Shown piece by piece: positions 9,901-17,048 of a DNA stretch of 64,000 nucleotides; the stretch's first letter is position 1; each line of letters starts with the position of its first letter. The stretch lies in NCBI RefSeq assembly GCF_900177805.1, contig NZ_FXAX01000001.1, positions 1,922,001-1,986,000 of the forward strand. The letters run 5' to 3'. The notes under the pieces are model-generated. The model saw nothing but the letters and a program-made list of their open reading frames with translations, had not been told where the DNA came from and made no database searches. The position numbers were made by a program, and so were the translations under genes. This DNA is from Fibrobacter sp. UWB13 (GTDB taxonomy: Bacteria; Fibrobacterota; Fibrobacteria; Fibrobacterales; Fibrobacteraceae).

Positions 9901-11211
9901 CGCCTTGATACCGAAAAGCCCCTGGTGGTTTTCTGAGTAACCCGTAAATTCCGTACCAGTCAAAGACAAGTTCGTCGTACCCGCTTCGACACGCTGCAAA
10001 ATGTAATCTTCAAATTCGCCCTTGAACGATTCTTCGTAAACGACGCGGACTTCGTTTTGCGAGCCAAGACCTTCATCGACGTTCTTGATTTCGACCGTGA
10101 TGTAAGGACCGATCTTACCTTCGACCATGAAGCTCGGGTTGTAGTCCAAAGACGGAGACGGCCACAAGCTCGTCTTGGTGCTGCCCTCGGCATTGTCCTT
10201 TTCGCCATAGCCCTTGAAGCGAACATCCATAGAACCCTTGAGCATGAGCTTCGGCTTGTTGAAGCCAAAGTCCTTCATCCACGCAGGCATGTTCACCGGA
10301 ATCGTGATGTCAAAAACGGAACCCGTTTCAGGAGCTTCATAACCGCCATCGTTCTGACCGACAAGACCATTGAGCCACAAGCGCTTGCGACCCACATCGT
10401 ACATGTCCGAAACGTAGTCTGCCAGTTCCGGATAATGCGATGTCCAGAGAACCGTCGTATCCGTACGGGAAACCGTATTCACGCGTTTTTCGGTCACATC
10501 GATTTCGCGAGTAGCCACATCGATGTCATGAGCAAAGATTTGCCCTTTCGACGTATTCATCAATCCCGAACGCATGCCAATGCCGCCCATCGGGAGGAGT
10601 CCGTCTAGCGGAGATGTTGACTTCGGAACCGGGATATACTTAATCGCCGGGGTCCATGCATCCATTGATTCTTCGGAAACCGATTCCGCAGGAGTTTCTG
10701 CACTTGAGACCGTACGCGGCGGTGTTACCGTTTCAGACTTCGGAGCTGTAGCCACAGACGTCGAAGACTTCACTGAAGCAGAAGACAAAGACTCCTTGAC
10801 GACAGAAGAAGAGGACGGGACATTAACACTTGATGAAGACGAGGACTTCGCAACACTCGAGCTGGATTTCGGAGCAACCGCACTCGATGCAGGCTTAGAC
10901 GCGCTAGAAGCAATAGCCGATGATTTAGGCGCCTCAGCACTTGATGCAGGAGCAGATGCAGACGAAACCGCCACAGACGGTTGAGACTGAGGCTTGGATG
11001 ACGTAGCGCTTGATACAGGCGCAGGCGCACTCGAAGACGAAGCTACAGAAGCGGTCGACTTCGGGGCAGGCACATCCTGGAAAAGTTCATCGTCAAAAAG
11101 AGATTCATACGAGCTAAGCGTTCCATCTTGAGACCAGACGGAACCCACAGCCACAATGCTGCTTGCAGCAAAACCCCAGAGGGCAGATTTTAAAGACTTT
11201 CTAAAACGCAA
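3955..11211 (-). CDS. sprA: SprA-like giant outer-membrane protein (T9SS translocon)
   Basis: A giant protein of about 2,418 residues with beta-strand patterns throughout, matching the size and motifs of SprA/Sov, the outer-membrane channel of the type IX secretion system. SprA-like features include repeated W-x-x-x-R-x-P-L-N-Q-like stretches, the region near 'DLRLSEMDTEWGYAARVNG', and aromatic beta strands to the C terminus. After the signal peptide there is a serine/alanine/proline-rich linker of about 110 residues (roughly residues 45-160), which is not part of the Bacteroidetes SprA I know and resembles other Fibrobacter linkers. The start is uncertain: the TTG at 11211 gives a clean signal peptide (RFRKSLKSALWGFAASSIVAV). 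The frame also runs upstream to an ATG at 11283 and a TTG at 11301, but those codons fall inside the terminator of the upstream gene. mnmA follows. Confidence 0.85.
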   Translation of the reverse strand: MRFRKSLKSALWGFAASSIVAVGSVWSQDGTLSSYESLFDDELFQDVPAPKSTASVASSSSAPAPVSSATSSKPQSQPSVAVSSASAPASSAEAPKSSAIASSASKPASSAVAPKSSSSVAKSSSSSSVNVPSSSSVVKESLSSASVKSSTSVATAPKSETVTPPRTVSSAETPAESVSEESMDAWTPAIKYIPVPKSTSPLDGLLPMGGIGMRSGLMNTSKGQIFAHDIDVATREIDVTEKRVNTVSRTDTTVLWTSHYPELADYVSDMYDVGRKRLWLNGLVGQNDGGYEAPETGSVFDITIPVNMPAWMKDFGFNKPKLMLKGSMDVRFKGYGEKDNAEGSTKTSLWPSPSLDYNPSFMVEGKIGPYITVEIKNVDEGLGSQNEVRVVYEESFKGEFEDYILQRVEAGTTNLSLTGTEFTGYSENHQGLFGIKADWKLGDWKLTTIASQDGGEQEEYSIKANESTTEFQVTDKQFLAYRYYFLNQEARSKYVDAAILGRSVSNYKVTDLKLYKRSALNTSDNVIKNVNVVYTTPQGKTITKTVDRMVEIPSTEFTYDSRTGIVKINGVNRNTLVAANYSNESRKGKMLRDGGEAVLIQWDAVLSELTDIDKLMLRNVYSIGISDASANNFVLRMKNKSGISGSYLKTLGLADTTSGTPLINDATIFTKDASGSYTGEMWLPCKPLSEYSGANAAVRARANCLEPLRNLDSSATMAQLYTLPVYNLNRYTSQFYFESVGKRRNSMISVRDPNSSYSVNSGSCMDISPGSEKVTAGSTTLIRGTDYEVNYELGQIELLSERALDPNKEIKVKFECEPMFEVDNKLLLGARAELPLDLYGFGAGSVFGITALYRSQSTTAEVPTLGNEPYSSFLWGFNIRLQDSVQALTDLVNAIPGIQTTAASNWRVEAEFAGSRHNANTSKTQTALVEDFESTSTGLVYPLSRLSWYQASPPGGVASDNRTYIESQDYKHQGEFIWHSNNTELYKYIYPSVGNSDVDNQHLTVLKLTLRPNDNLMGNSWGGIMRPNSSYYQDMSELKYIEVVARGNSGSIFIDLGLISEDLSICGYAPNGEYNGENQLGMTTAQHDRGLDEKTGADETRMVWDCRVSPCRGAEYNSTNIDAATRDIARDDFKDLDEESDPPVNINGTENNLGERSYDTEDINRNGSLDKDISFVRYRIDLSNTEGDFEELRNGWRKWRIPLNQYDTIVSPTGNSYKEILAESQFTRLWLGRLNPGVAEAKVQIVSLGVLGNAWEENSVADLYRTTSSENSQIVEVNGVENRISESVVTRDTTYIKVSTINNRENAKTYYKSPNTVTERDADSNAPLKETALVLDYHNLTPGQEVGVTRLFETDTKNFSTYKSLKMEIHYENKAESKTEKVPVRFALQFGEGSIDGSKDFYEWSFRPVNLDLSSCDPSRQQDCHEQNWLDNAFAMNLTDFSDLKRGRHPPYLEPVVKKLDGNREEMLRLVGNPSITKVDWIRFVIIADSSASPNDLKGQFWINDLRLSEMDTEWGYAARVNGQVNFADFISLSGAVRYQDGDFATLSNSGRSPKPDPAQAASQLDVSADISIALNKFLNDSLGYHIPMSFGYHSSTKRPYMKPTDDMMLRKSSFVDLTGDMFQGDLAVDSDDEENRLRDNAESKGYESYEQDLSFSVSYHKDYKARESKLAEFFSQAFLERPALSYSYHQSEGRSTTSADSTYSYHTLIEYKLGTFSMFKFKPFEGLAKYSWLKDLSRTEFEPWPQTFDVTLFDFNYVRYVNQTRDPDFVEPQVDKVVTYTAELNHKLNMRWNILSFLSVNYAVNIRRDMFGGGDREGFTKENFFSFDEGGLFASGYIFDHDHSDRKVYVSRDSLVIIPTDTIAKTDANGKQLAIDMQNPDSYEIRYDTTSFYKVDSVGHREYGRAYGILRNERSRNQQFRINFNPKLIPFLPFNMQFSSDFNQQKTIPDDFDFFDPSNVEKNYWTISQTNRFEFTPTLKIIEIANLFGKDNAVSSALNKLKWREIKFNWNASTNTIGENFTLAQLYEEQGVTPFQYYLYGLGLGNGYRSRGLWNIMTGDMGLTDRDDFTGFAQYRNKNVDTLVYQGSFRNAVSRSLQISTGFTLPFWDISVSTDFQWKEDFAQSREYPLYIDTTTLLPKFGIGIAIPNIAQKVSLLNSFRSVSLNSRFDYSRSVTKRPFQSAEDSWAKVLNFNPLIRVSFLTQNNLRIENSVRLKIESTDRRPKQEVISNPCFPRDDDDECRDTTSYFLKTPWMHTSLYNDFAINVGDDISISYPLKLDKGFQLWKWYFKLKNDIDLKLTAGYDYKKTIRKEYEPVQGYDMMNKESGTDGVFVQWHYDSGVEPFVAYKPKLELNYRTVPSRTHEWFIRPSASYTFNKMASLSSYIEYRQIYEKLDDETAHMRQILQFELALMLRFD

Positions 11212-11263
11212 CGGTGTACAAAATACAAAAACGGGACGTTCAAAATTACCACCGATAACATAG

Positions 11264-11295
11264 AAAAAAAGAAACGCACCCATTTTAGAGGTGCG
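11264..11295 (-). terminator. Intrinsic terminator of the AIPR gene
   Basis: Read on the minus strand, arms CGCACC and GGTGCG (11290-11295 and 11275-11280) enclose a short loop and are followed by a run of Ts (TTTCTTTTTTT, complement of 11264-11274). It lies 39 nt behind the AIPR stop. It overlaps the first codons of the long sprA frame, which argues for the internal sprA start at 11211. Confidence 0.75.
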
Positions 11296-11333
11296 CTTCA
11301 AAACCGGATTCTAGACCCTATTTAAAGGATAAA

Positions 11334-13226
11334 CTAGAGGAATACTTCAATGCCACCGCGGCACTTTTCCCAAGCCGGATTCTTCTTGCACAAGAGTTCA
11401 ATCATCTTGTCGTAAGTAGCCGTATTGGAGAAGCCCTTCCACAAGCGACGTTCCACAGATTCACCGGAATCCTTGTCGATCGTCGTAATGGTATCGTAGT
11501 AGGCGGTGTTGTCCTTGAATTCAGAAATCAAGATGTTCTTCAAGTCGTCCGTATAGATGCGGGAGGCGTACTTGAGGATGGAATCGTTGAAGTTGAGTTC
11601 GTTTTCAACAAGCCATTCGAAGTCCTGGATCGGATTGCCGTAGATGAGCCAGTGACGGAGTGCGAGAGCGACCACGAGGTCCTTCACGGCACTGCGGAAG
11701 ATGAACTTGTCTTCGAGGCGGCCATTCCACGTGATGCGGGTCAGCGGGTTATCGTCGTTAGCTTCGATAGACACGCCCTTACCCGGAGTGACCTTGCGGA
11801 TCTTGATCGGGAGACGGCTAAGGAGCTGCCATGCCTTCGTGAAGGCGATGGTCTTACGGACAAAATCCTTTTCCTTTTCAGGGGCAACGCGCACAAACGC
11901 ACCGAAGCAGCGCTGGTAGAGCGTTTCCTTATCGAAAATGCAGTCGCTGGAGCGGCATTCGCTGAGCTTGCCATCCATCATGAAGAGGGTCTTTGCAAGT
12001 TCCGGGCGCATGCGGACTTCGAGCTTACGGGTACGGGCCTTGAGACGGACACCGTCCTTATAAACGTAGGTAAAGCCTTCTTCCTGGTAACGCTGCCAAA
12101 TGAAGAACTGCAAGTCGTCTGCAGCACGCAGATGGTAGCTGAACACCGGGTTCTGGCGGTTGTTAGCCATGGTCACCTGGTTCAAGAAGTTGTCGGCGCC
12201 CTGGTACGGCACAACGACCTTCACGAGCACCTGCGGATTCACCGGATGCTTGCTCTTCTTGGCATACTGTTCGTACGTGAAGAGGGACTGGGCACCGTTA
12301 ATGATCTTCGGGCGTTCAATGAAAAGCACCTTCTTGCCATCGCGTTCCTTGAGGCGCAGGTCGTCACCCGTGAGGGTCATACCGTTGTGGAGGAACGGGA
12401 AGTCATCGACGTTCACGTTCTTGTCGTCATTCCTTTCCATGGTCTGGAAGGCATCGATAAGAGCGGCGTTCGTATGAGTGAGGTTACCGAGGTAAGTACG
12501 GATGTTAGAGCTAACAATAGCCATGTTGTGCTTGGTCTTGAGGCGCTTACCAAGGGCAACATGGTAGTCAAAAATCGTGCGGATCGGGCAGAAGCCGAGG
12601 AAGAGCTCGCCGTGATCGGAAGTGAGGTGGAGCGGTTCGGAATCCATCTCGATTTCAAGTTTGTCGTCTGCAGAGCGGAAATCGCGAGTGAGGTCGTCGT
12701 GTTCGGCGATAATTTCGAGCTTGGCCTTGACGTCGGTCTTCCAGAGCATGAGCTTGCGGCGCATATCCTTGAGGGTGCGTTCGAGTTCAGAGTCCGTGAT
12801 ATCGCGGCTAGCGCGAGTGCGGAGCACCGTAATTTCGAGAGTTTCCATGTACGGACGGCTTGCAGGAGCGTTTTCATCCTCTTCGGTTTCTTCGTCAGTA
12901 ATCTTGTTGACGGCCCACGGGTCGGCTTCTTCGCGGAGTGAGAGGAAGAACGGATTGGTCGGGTCGCTAGTGCGGAACACGGCGATCTGGAGTTGCTTCA
13001 GATCGGCGTTCAAGTGTGCGACAACCTTTTCGAGCGGAGTATCTTCGTCCAAGAAGATGAAGAATTCCATAAAGCCCTGTGAATACTGGAAGCCGTGGAA
13101 GCATCCATTTTCATCCAGGTTCAGATGCCGGAGTGCCTTAATTCTATCGTTAGGGTCGTTAGGGTTCAAGCTCAAGAGGCTAGCGACAAATGCTAAGCGG
13201 CGTTCCTGCGATTTTGTTAGTTCCAT
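11334..13226 (-). CDS. AIPR family protein (abortive infection type)
   Basis: A 630-residue protein. The central part carries the AIPR (PF10592-type) signature in order: a NIRTYLG block near residue 245, FLHNGMTLT near 280, RPKIINGAQSLF near 310, then MANNRQNPVF and the LRAADDLQFFIWQRYQEEG block near 360-390. The family is named for phage abortive-infection proteins and often sits in restriction or defence loci; its biochemical activity is not firmly known. Here it stands alone: no methylase, nuclease or helicase gene lies next to it, and sprA follows after an intrinsic terminator. It may act as a single-gene defence factor or have a housekeeping role. Upstream DNA is very AT-rich. Confidence 0.8.
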   Translation of the reverse strand: MELTKSQERRLAFVASLLSLNPNDPNDRIKALRHLNLDENGCFHGFQYSQGFMEFFIFLDEDTPLEKVVAHLNADLKQLQIAVFRTSDPTNPFFLSLREEADPWAVNKITDEETEEDENAPASRPYMETLEITVLRTRASRDITDSELERTLKDMRRKLMLWKTDVKAKLEIIAEHDDLTRDFRSADDKLEIEMDSEPLHLTSDHGELFLGFCPIRTIFDYHVALGKRLKTKHNMAIVSSNIRTYLGNLTHTNAALIDAFQTMERNDDKNVNVDDFPFLHNGMTLTGDDLRLKERDGKKVLFIERPKIINGAQSLFTYEQYAKKSKHPVNPQVLVKVVVPYQGADNFLNQVTMANNRQNPVFSYHLRAADDLQFFIWQRYQEEGFTYVYKDGVRLKARTRKLEVRMRPELAKTLFMMDGKLSECRSSDCIFDKETLYQRCFGAFVRVAPEKEKDFVRKTIAFTKAWQLLSRLPIKIRKVTPGKGVSIEANDDNPLTRITWNGRLEDKFIFRSAVKDLVVALALRHWLIYGNPIQDFEWLVENELNFNDSILKYASRIYTDDLKNILISEFKDNTAYYDTITTIDKDSGESVERRLWKGFSNTATYDKMIELLCKKNPAWEKCRGGIEVFL

Positions 13227-13482
13227 TTTTTCCTCAATAATTACACTGCAAGACCAATATACAATATTATTATATATTGGAGTATTCTCGTAATTCGCAC
13301 CCTAAAAATAGTTTCAAATCATAGTATTTGCGTGCAAAAAAGATAAAACATTCAATTTTTTTTTATAATTTAGCAAAAACTCAGTGCTCAAATGTGTAAA
13401 AATCTCATTTTTTACATTTTTTTTTGTCGACTTTACGTTTTTTCTAACAAAAAAGCTATGATTTAAACATTAGGAGCTTTTT
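13227..13482. other. AT-rich divergent intergenic region
   Basis: Separates the divergent AIPR and LRR genes. It has long A and T runs (13345-13360, 13410-13425) and a TATAAT-like hexamer near 13361-13366 that could serve the LRR gene. On the other side, TATTATATATTGG near 13265-13277 could serve the AIPR gene. No coding pattern was seen. Confidence 0.5.
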
Positions 13483-14235
13483 ATGAATTTACTAGATGTT
13501 ATAGCCAAAGCGAAAGCTGAAAAAGCAAAGACTCTCGACCTTTCCCAGAAAGGCCTTCGTCTGTTGCCCCCTGAACTTTTTGAAATCGAATCGCTCGAGG
13601 AACTCAACCTCGACCGCAACATGCTCGTCGAAATTCCGGACGACATCGGCCTTCTCAAGAACCTGAAGAGCCTCTCCGTGAGCGAAAACGACCTCATGGA
13701 ACTGCCGGAATCCATCGGTGAACTTACAAAACTTGAAAACCTCTACCTCGGTTACAACAGCCTTTCGGACCTTCCGGAATCTGTGGGCAAGCTCGTGAAC
13801 CTCCAGACGGTGAACATTGCCAAAAACCAGCTTCTCGACCTGCCGCTCGAAGTGGGCAACTGGAAAAAGGTCGTCAAGTTCTCCCTGCACGACAACATGC
13901 TCTCCGAAATCCCGCCGACCATCGGCAAGATGACGAGCCTCGTGAAGCTCTACCTCGACAACAACGAGCTCACGACGATCCCGGCAACGCTCTCGCACCT
14001 CGAGAACCTCGAAATTCTCATGGTCTCGGGCAACCGCCTGGGCGCCATCCCGTCGGAATTCAGCAACCTGAAGAGCCTGCGTGAACTTGTGCTCGACGCA
14101 AACCAGCTCGCCACGCTCCCAGAAAGCCTTGCCGAATGCGAAAACCTCAAGACGATTTCCGTCATCGAGAACCCGATGGAAGAAGGCATTCCTCGCGTGC
14201 TCCTCGACAAGAAGGGACTGAGCATCGACCAGTAG
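13483..14235 (+). CDS. Leucine-rich repeat protein, cytoplasmic
   Basis: A 250-residue protein. After a short N-terminal helix it consists of about nine 23-residue leucine-rich repeats of the LxxLxLxxNxLxxLPxxIGxL type, the plant/shoc2-like class. It ends with a capping segment (residues 225-250). There is no signal peptide and no membrane segment. The spacer AGGAGCTTTTT before the ATG at 13483 contains a good ribosome binding site. Such proteins are protein-interaction scaffolds; the partner cannot be deduced. It stands as a single gene, with a hairpin downstream. Confidence 0.85.
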   Translation: MNLLDVIAKAKAEKAKTLDLSQKGLRLLPPELFEIESLEELNLDRNMLVEIPDDIGLLKNLKSLSVSENDLMELPESIGELTKLENLYLGYNSLSDLPESVGKLVNLQTVNIAKNQLLDLPLEVGNWKKVVKFSLHDNMLSEIPPTIGKMTSLVKLYLDNNELTTIPATLSHLENLEILMVSGNRLGAIPSEFSNLKSLRELVLDANQLATLPESLAECENLKTISVIENPMEEGIPRVLLDKKGLSIDQ

Positions 14236-14284
14236 CAGCTACGCTGCAGTTACTAGTCACTAGTCCTTAGTTACTAGAAGATTG

Positions 14285-14317
14285 TCATTCCCGGCATAGA
14301 CCGGGAATCTCCTTTTT
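14285..14317 (+). terminator. Hairpin behind the LRR gene, likely terminator
   Basis: ATTCCCGG (14287-14294) and CCGGGAAT (14301-14308) form a perfect 8-bp stem followed by CTCCTTTTT. The core (GTCATTCCCGG...) also resembles the dispersed palindromes at 25305 and 45903, so this may be a repeat acting as terminator. Confidence 0.6.
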
Positions 14318-14355
14318 AGGAGCTATCACAATTCCAACATTCAAAGGATAAAGTC

Positions 14356-15708
14356 ATGTTTCTCCGAATAATTCTAGCTGCTACGCTCTTGAGCTTACTC
14401 GGATGTTCGGACTTTATCCATCCGGTCAAGAGCACGCCTGAGCCCACAGAATATTCTTTTAACTACTGGCTCCTGCAAAAAGTATATCTGTACGAGGACG
14501 AGCTTACCGACTTGTCCCCAAACGGGGATTCCGATTCCATTAAAACTCAACTTTACGATCTTCTCAAGGACCCGTTTACCACATACGTTCCCCCCACCAA
14601 AAGTGAAGAACGAGCCACCGCCATCAATACAAGTCTTGTAGTAGGCGGCGATGTCGGGATGCGTTATTTCTACAACGAAAATCTGGATTACCCGATTATC
14701 ATCACGCGAGTCTACCCCAAGAGCCCCGCCGGCAGAGCTGGCGTTCCAAGATACGGTCGCATCATCAGCGCAAACGGGATCGACCTCTCTGGAGAAGCTA
14801 AAAAAGTTAAAGCCGTTTACGATTCGGTTTTAAGTTATAGCAAAAACATAGACCTCGTCGTCGCACAGAATAACGACACCAATTTGTACAAGCTCGAAAA
14901 AGAAACCGTCTACGCACCTACTGTCTTTGTCGACACGGTAGATAGCAAGACCGCAAAAAATTCCTCCGGAATCATCTTCATTACAATTGAAGGATTTAAG
15001 CCGACAACGGCAAACCAAGATAGCGGCACATACGGGGAACTCAAAGCATACCTCGACTCCACCGGCTCTGACAAACGAATCCGTGTACTCGACCTGCGAG
15101 GGAATCCCGGTGGTCACGTGAACCAGTGCCTTGCCGCAGCAGACCTGTTCGTAAAACAAGGAACACTATCGACAAGACGTCAGCGCTCTCTCGACGCCGA
15201 CGGTGAAACCAAATATACAGTATCGTCGATTAAAGCTAAAGCAGGCGACCCCGGAGAATCCGGCAAGTACATCATCTATGCCAATGGCGGCTCCGCCAGC
15301 TGTGCCGAAATATTTATCGCCGCAGTGACCGAAACGACAGACATTCCATTCGTCGGGAAAAAGACTTACGGAAAGGGCATCGGACAGACCAACTATTTCA
15401 CATACGCAGGTGGGCTGGCGACAATAACCAATTTCGAATTTTTGACACCCAAAGGAAATTCCTACCACAAAAAAGGAATCTACCCCAAATACGAATGTGA
15501 CAATGTAGCAGACCAAGATTGTGCCATCCAGTATGCCAATAAGATTTACGGCTCAAAAAGTTCCAAGCAAGAAAACGCGCTTACCAAGCCATCCTATGAA
15601 TTTGTATATTACAACAAAGATAATGCGATTTCGGAATTTGAGGGAGGCTCAATCATATGGGAAAATTCAAGCCATTACTTAGACGCGTTCAAAAAGTCTC
15701 AGCATTAA
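14356..15708 (+). CDS. S41 (C-terminal processing) peptidase lipoprotein
   Basis: A 450-residue protein. The lipobox LLSLLGC puts the lipidated Cys at residue 17. A PDZ domain spans about 95-175 (RVYPKSPAGRAG) and an S41 protease fold about 200-380. The Ser-Lys dyad is visible: Ser315 in GGSASCAE and Lys340 in TYGKGIGQ. CtpA-type enzymes trim C termini of envelope proteins; the substrate here is unknown. The gene overlaps the next S41 gene by 52 nt, in a different frame. The C-terminal 50 residues are low in conserved features. The catalytic segment is interrupted by short inserts compared with classical CtpA, as also in the paralogue. Confidence 0.85.
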   Translation: MFLRIILAATLLSLLGCSDFIHPVKSTPEPTEYSFNYWLLQKVYLYEDELTDLSPNGDSDSIKTQLYDLLKDPFTTYVPPTKSEERATAINTSLVVGGDVGMRYFYNENLDYPIIITRVYPKSPAGRAGVPRYGRIISANGIDLSGEAKKVKAVYDSVLSYSKNIDLVVAQNNDTNLYKLEKETVYAPTVFVDTVDSKTAKNSSGIIFITIEGFKPTTANQDSGTYGELKAYLDSTGSDKRIRVLDLRGNPGGHVNQCLAAADLFVKQGTLSTRRQRSLDADGETKYTVSSIKAKAGDPGESGKYIIYANGGSASCAEIFIAAVTETTDIPFVGKKTYGKGIGQTNYFTYAGGLATITNFEFLTPKGNSYHKKGIYPKYECDNVADQDCAIQYANKIYGSKSSKQENALTKPSYEFVYYNKDNAISEFEGGSIIWENSSHYLDAFKKSQH

Positions 15709-17045
15709 TTTGTTTAGCAATAAGCTTTTTTTGCGGCATCAACCTTACCGCTTGCGCTTCAGAAAACAGTTCTCCGTCAGGCACCAATTATTACACGCCC
15801 ACCGTTTCCCGAGAATTTTTATACAACTATTACCTCCTCTTCTACCATTATAACGATAAGGATAAGTACCTAGGCAAGCCAGAAGACTATGTGGGCAAAC
15901 TTAGCGAAGAGCAGGAAACCGCCTTGTCCCAAAAGGGTATTCCATGGGATTATTTCGACCTTTATTACATGTACGCACAAATGAACGATCCTTATACGTA
16001 TTATTTGGATCCAGCCCATGCCGTAAGCAGGATTGAAAACATTTATAATTCCGACAAAATATTCGGTTCTGGCTTTGAACTTGATTCAACCTTGATTTCT
16101 GAAAAATATGTCATCAAAAAAGTTATACCCAGTTCGCCTGCAGACAAGGCGGGGATAAAGGTCGGTGACGAGATTACAGCAATCGAAGGTATCGCCCCCA
16201 CAAAGGAACTCATATACCGCAGGCTTTCCACGGATTATGAAGGCGAAACCATTACCTATACAATCAAACGCGATTCAACGACATTGACAATCCCCGTTGT
16301 ACTCGCCACGTTCTTGTCTCCAACAGTCGAGCTGTCGTTCAAGGATTCCATCCCCATTATCAAAATTTTGGAATTTGTCCAAACCACATCAAACGAGCGC
16401 GGGACATACGGAGAATTTATGGATTACCTCCAGGCAACGCAAAACTACAAGTCTACCATTCTTGACCTTAGAAATAACAGAGGCGGCAATCTGAATCAAT
16501 GCGTAGAAATGACGAAAGTCCTACTTTCCAAAGGCGATACGGCGATAAACATTATTCTTTCAGATGCTGACACCATTAACAAAAGGCAAATTAAGAATAC
16601 AATAACAGCCGTTGCAACAGACGATGGATTTGCCAGCAACCGTTATTTTGTAATTCTCGCCAACGGCATGAGCGCAAGCTGCTCTGAAACCATGATTGCA
16701 GGCATTGTCTCGAACAAGAAATTCCCAGTTATCGGAACAACCACTTACGGAAAAGGCATCGGGCAACATATCATTGTGACCCCATCTTACTCATACGTTT
16801 CAATCACAGATATGAAAACCTATGACAAGAACATGGTCAGTTTCCACAAAGTCGGAATTGTCCCAGACTTCGTCATCAGCGACAACGAGCAAGCCTTAGA
16901 AAAAGCAATTGAACTCGCGAAAGCGAAAAGCTTCATTCGTATCGCGGGCTATGGAACCGAAAATACAGGGCATTTTGCCAAAGCAGCTCTCGAACCCGAC
17001 TCTATGCCGGGATTCTACCTGCTGCCCGGAGAACATATTCAGTAG
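15657..17045 (+). CDS. Second S41 peptidase lipoprotein (paralogue)
   Basis: A 462-residue paralogue of the preceding gene. The start at 15657 is supported by GAGGGAGG about 10 nt upstream and by the signal sequence that follows, with a lipobox ending LTAC (Cys33). It has an N-terminal helical region, a PDZ domain near 130-210 (VIPSSPADKAGIKVGDEI) and a protease domain with Ser341 in GMSASCSE and Lys366 in TYGKGIGQ. The reading frame begins inside the previous gene (52-nt overlap), suggesting translational coupling. It converges on the M23 gene, with only 3 nt between the stops. Confidence 0.87.
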   Translation: MGKFKPLLRRVQKVSALICLAISFFCGINLTACASENSSPSGTNYYTPTVSREFLYNYYLLFYHYNDKDKYLGKPEDYVGKLSEEQETALSQKGIPWDYFDLYYMYAQMNDPYTYYLDPAHAVSRIENIYNSDKIFGSGFELDSTLISEKYVIKKVIPSSPADKAGIKVGDEITAIEGIAPTKELIYRRLSTDYEGETITYTIKRDSTTLTIPVVLATFLSPTVELSFKDSIPIIKILEFVQTTSNERGTYGEFMDYLQATQNYKSTILDLRNNRGGNLNQCVEMTKVLLSKGDTAINIILSDADTINKRQIKNTITAVATDDGFASNRYFVILANGMSASCSETMIAGIVSNKKFPVIGTTTYGKGIGQHIIVTPSYSYVSITDMKTYDKNMVSFHKVGIVPDFVISDNEQALEKAIELAKAKSFIRIAGYGTENTGHFAKAALEPDSMPGFYLLPGEHIQ

Positions 17046-17048
17046 GAA

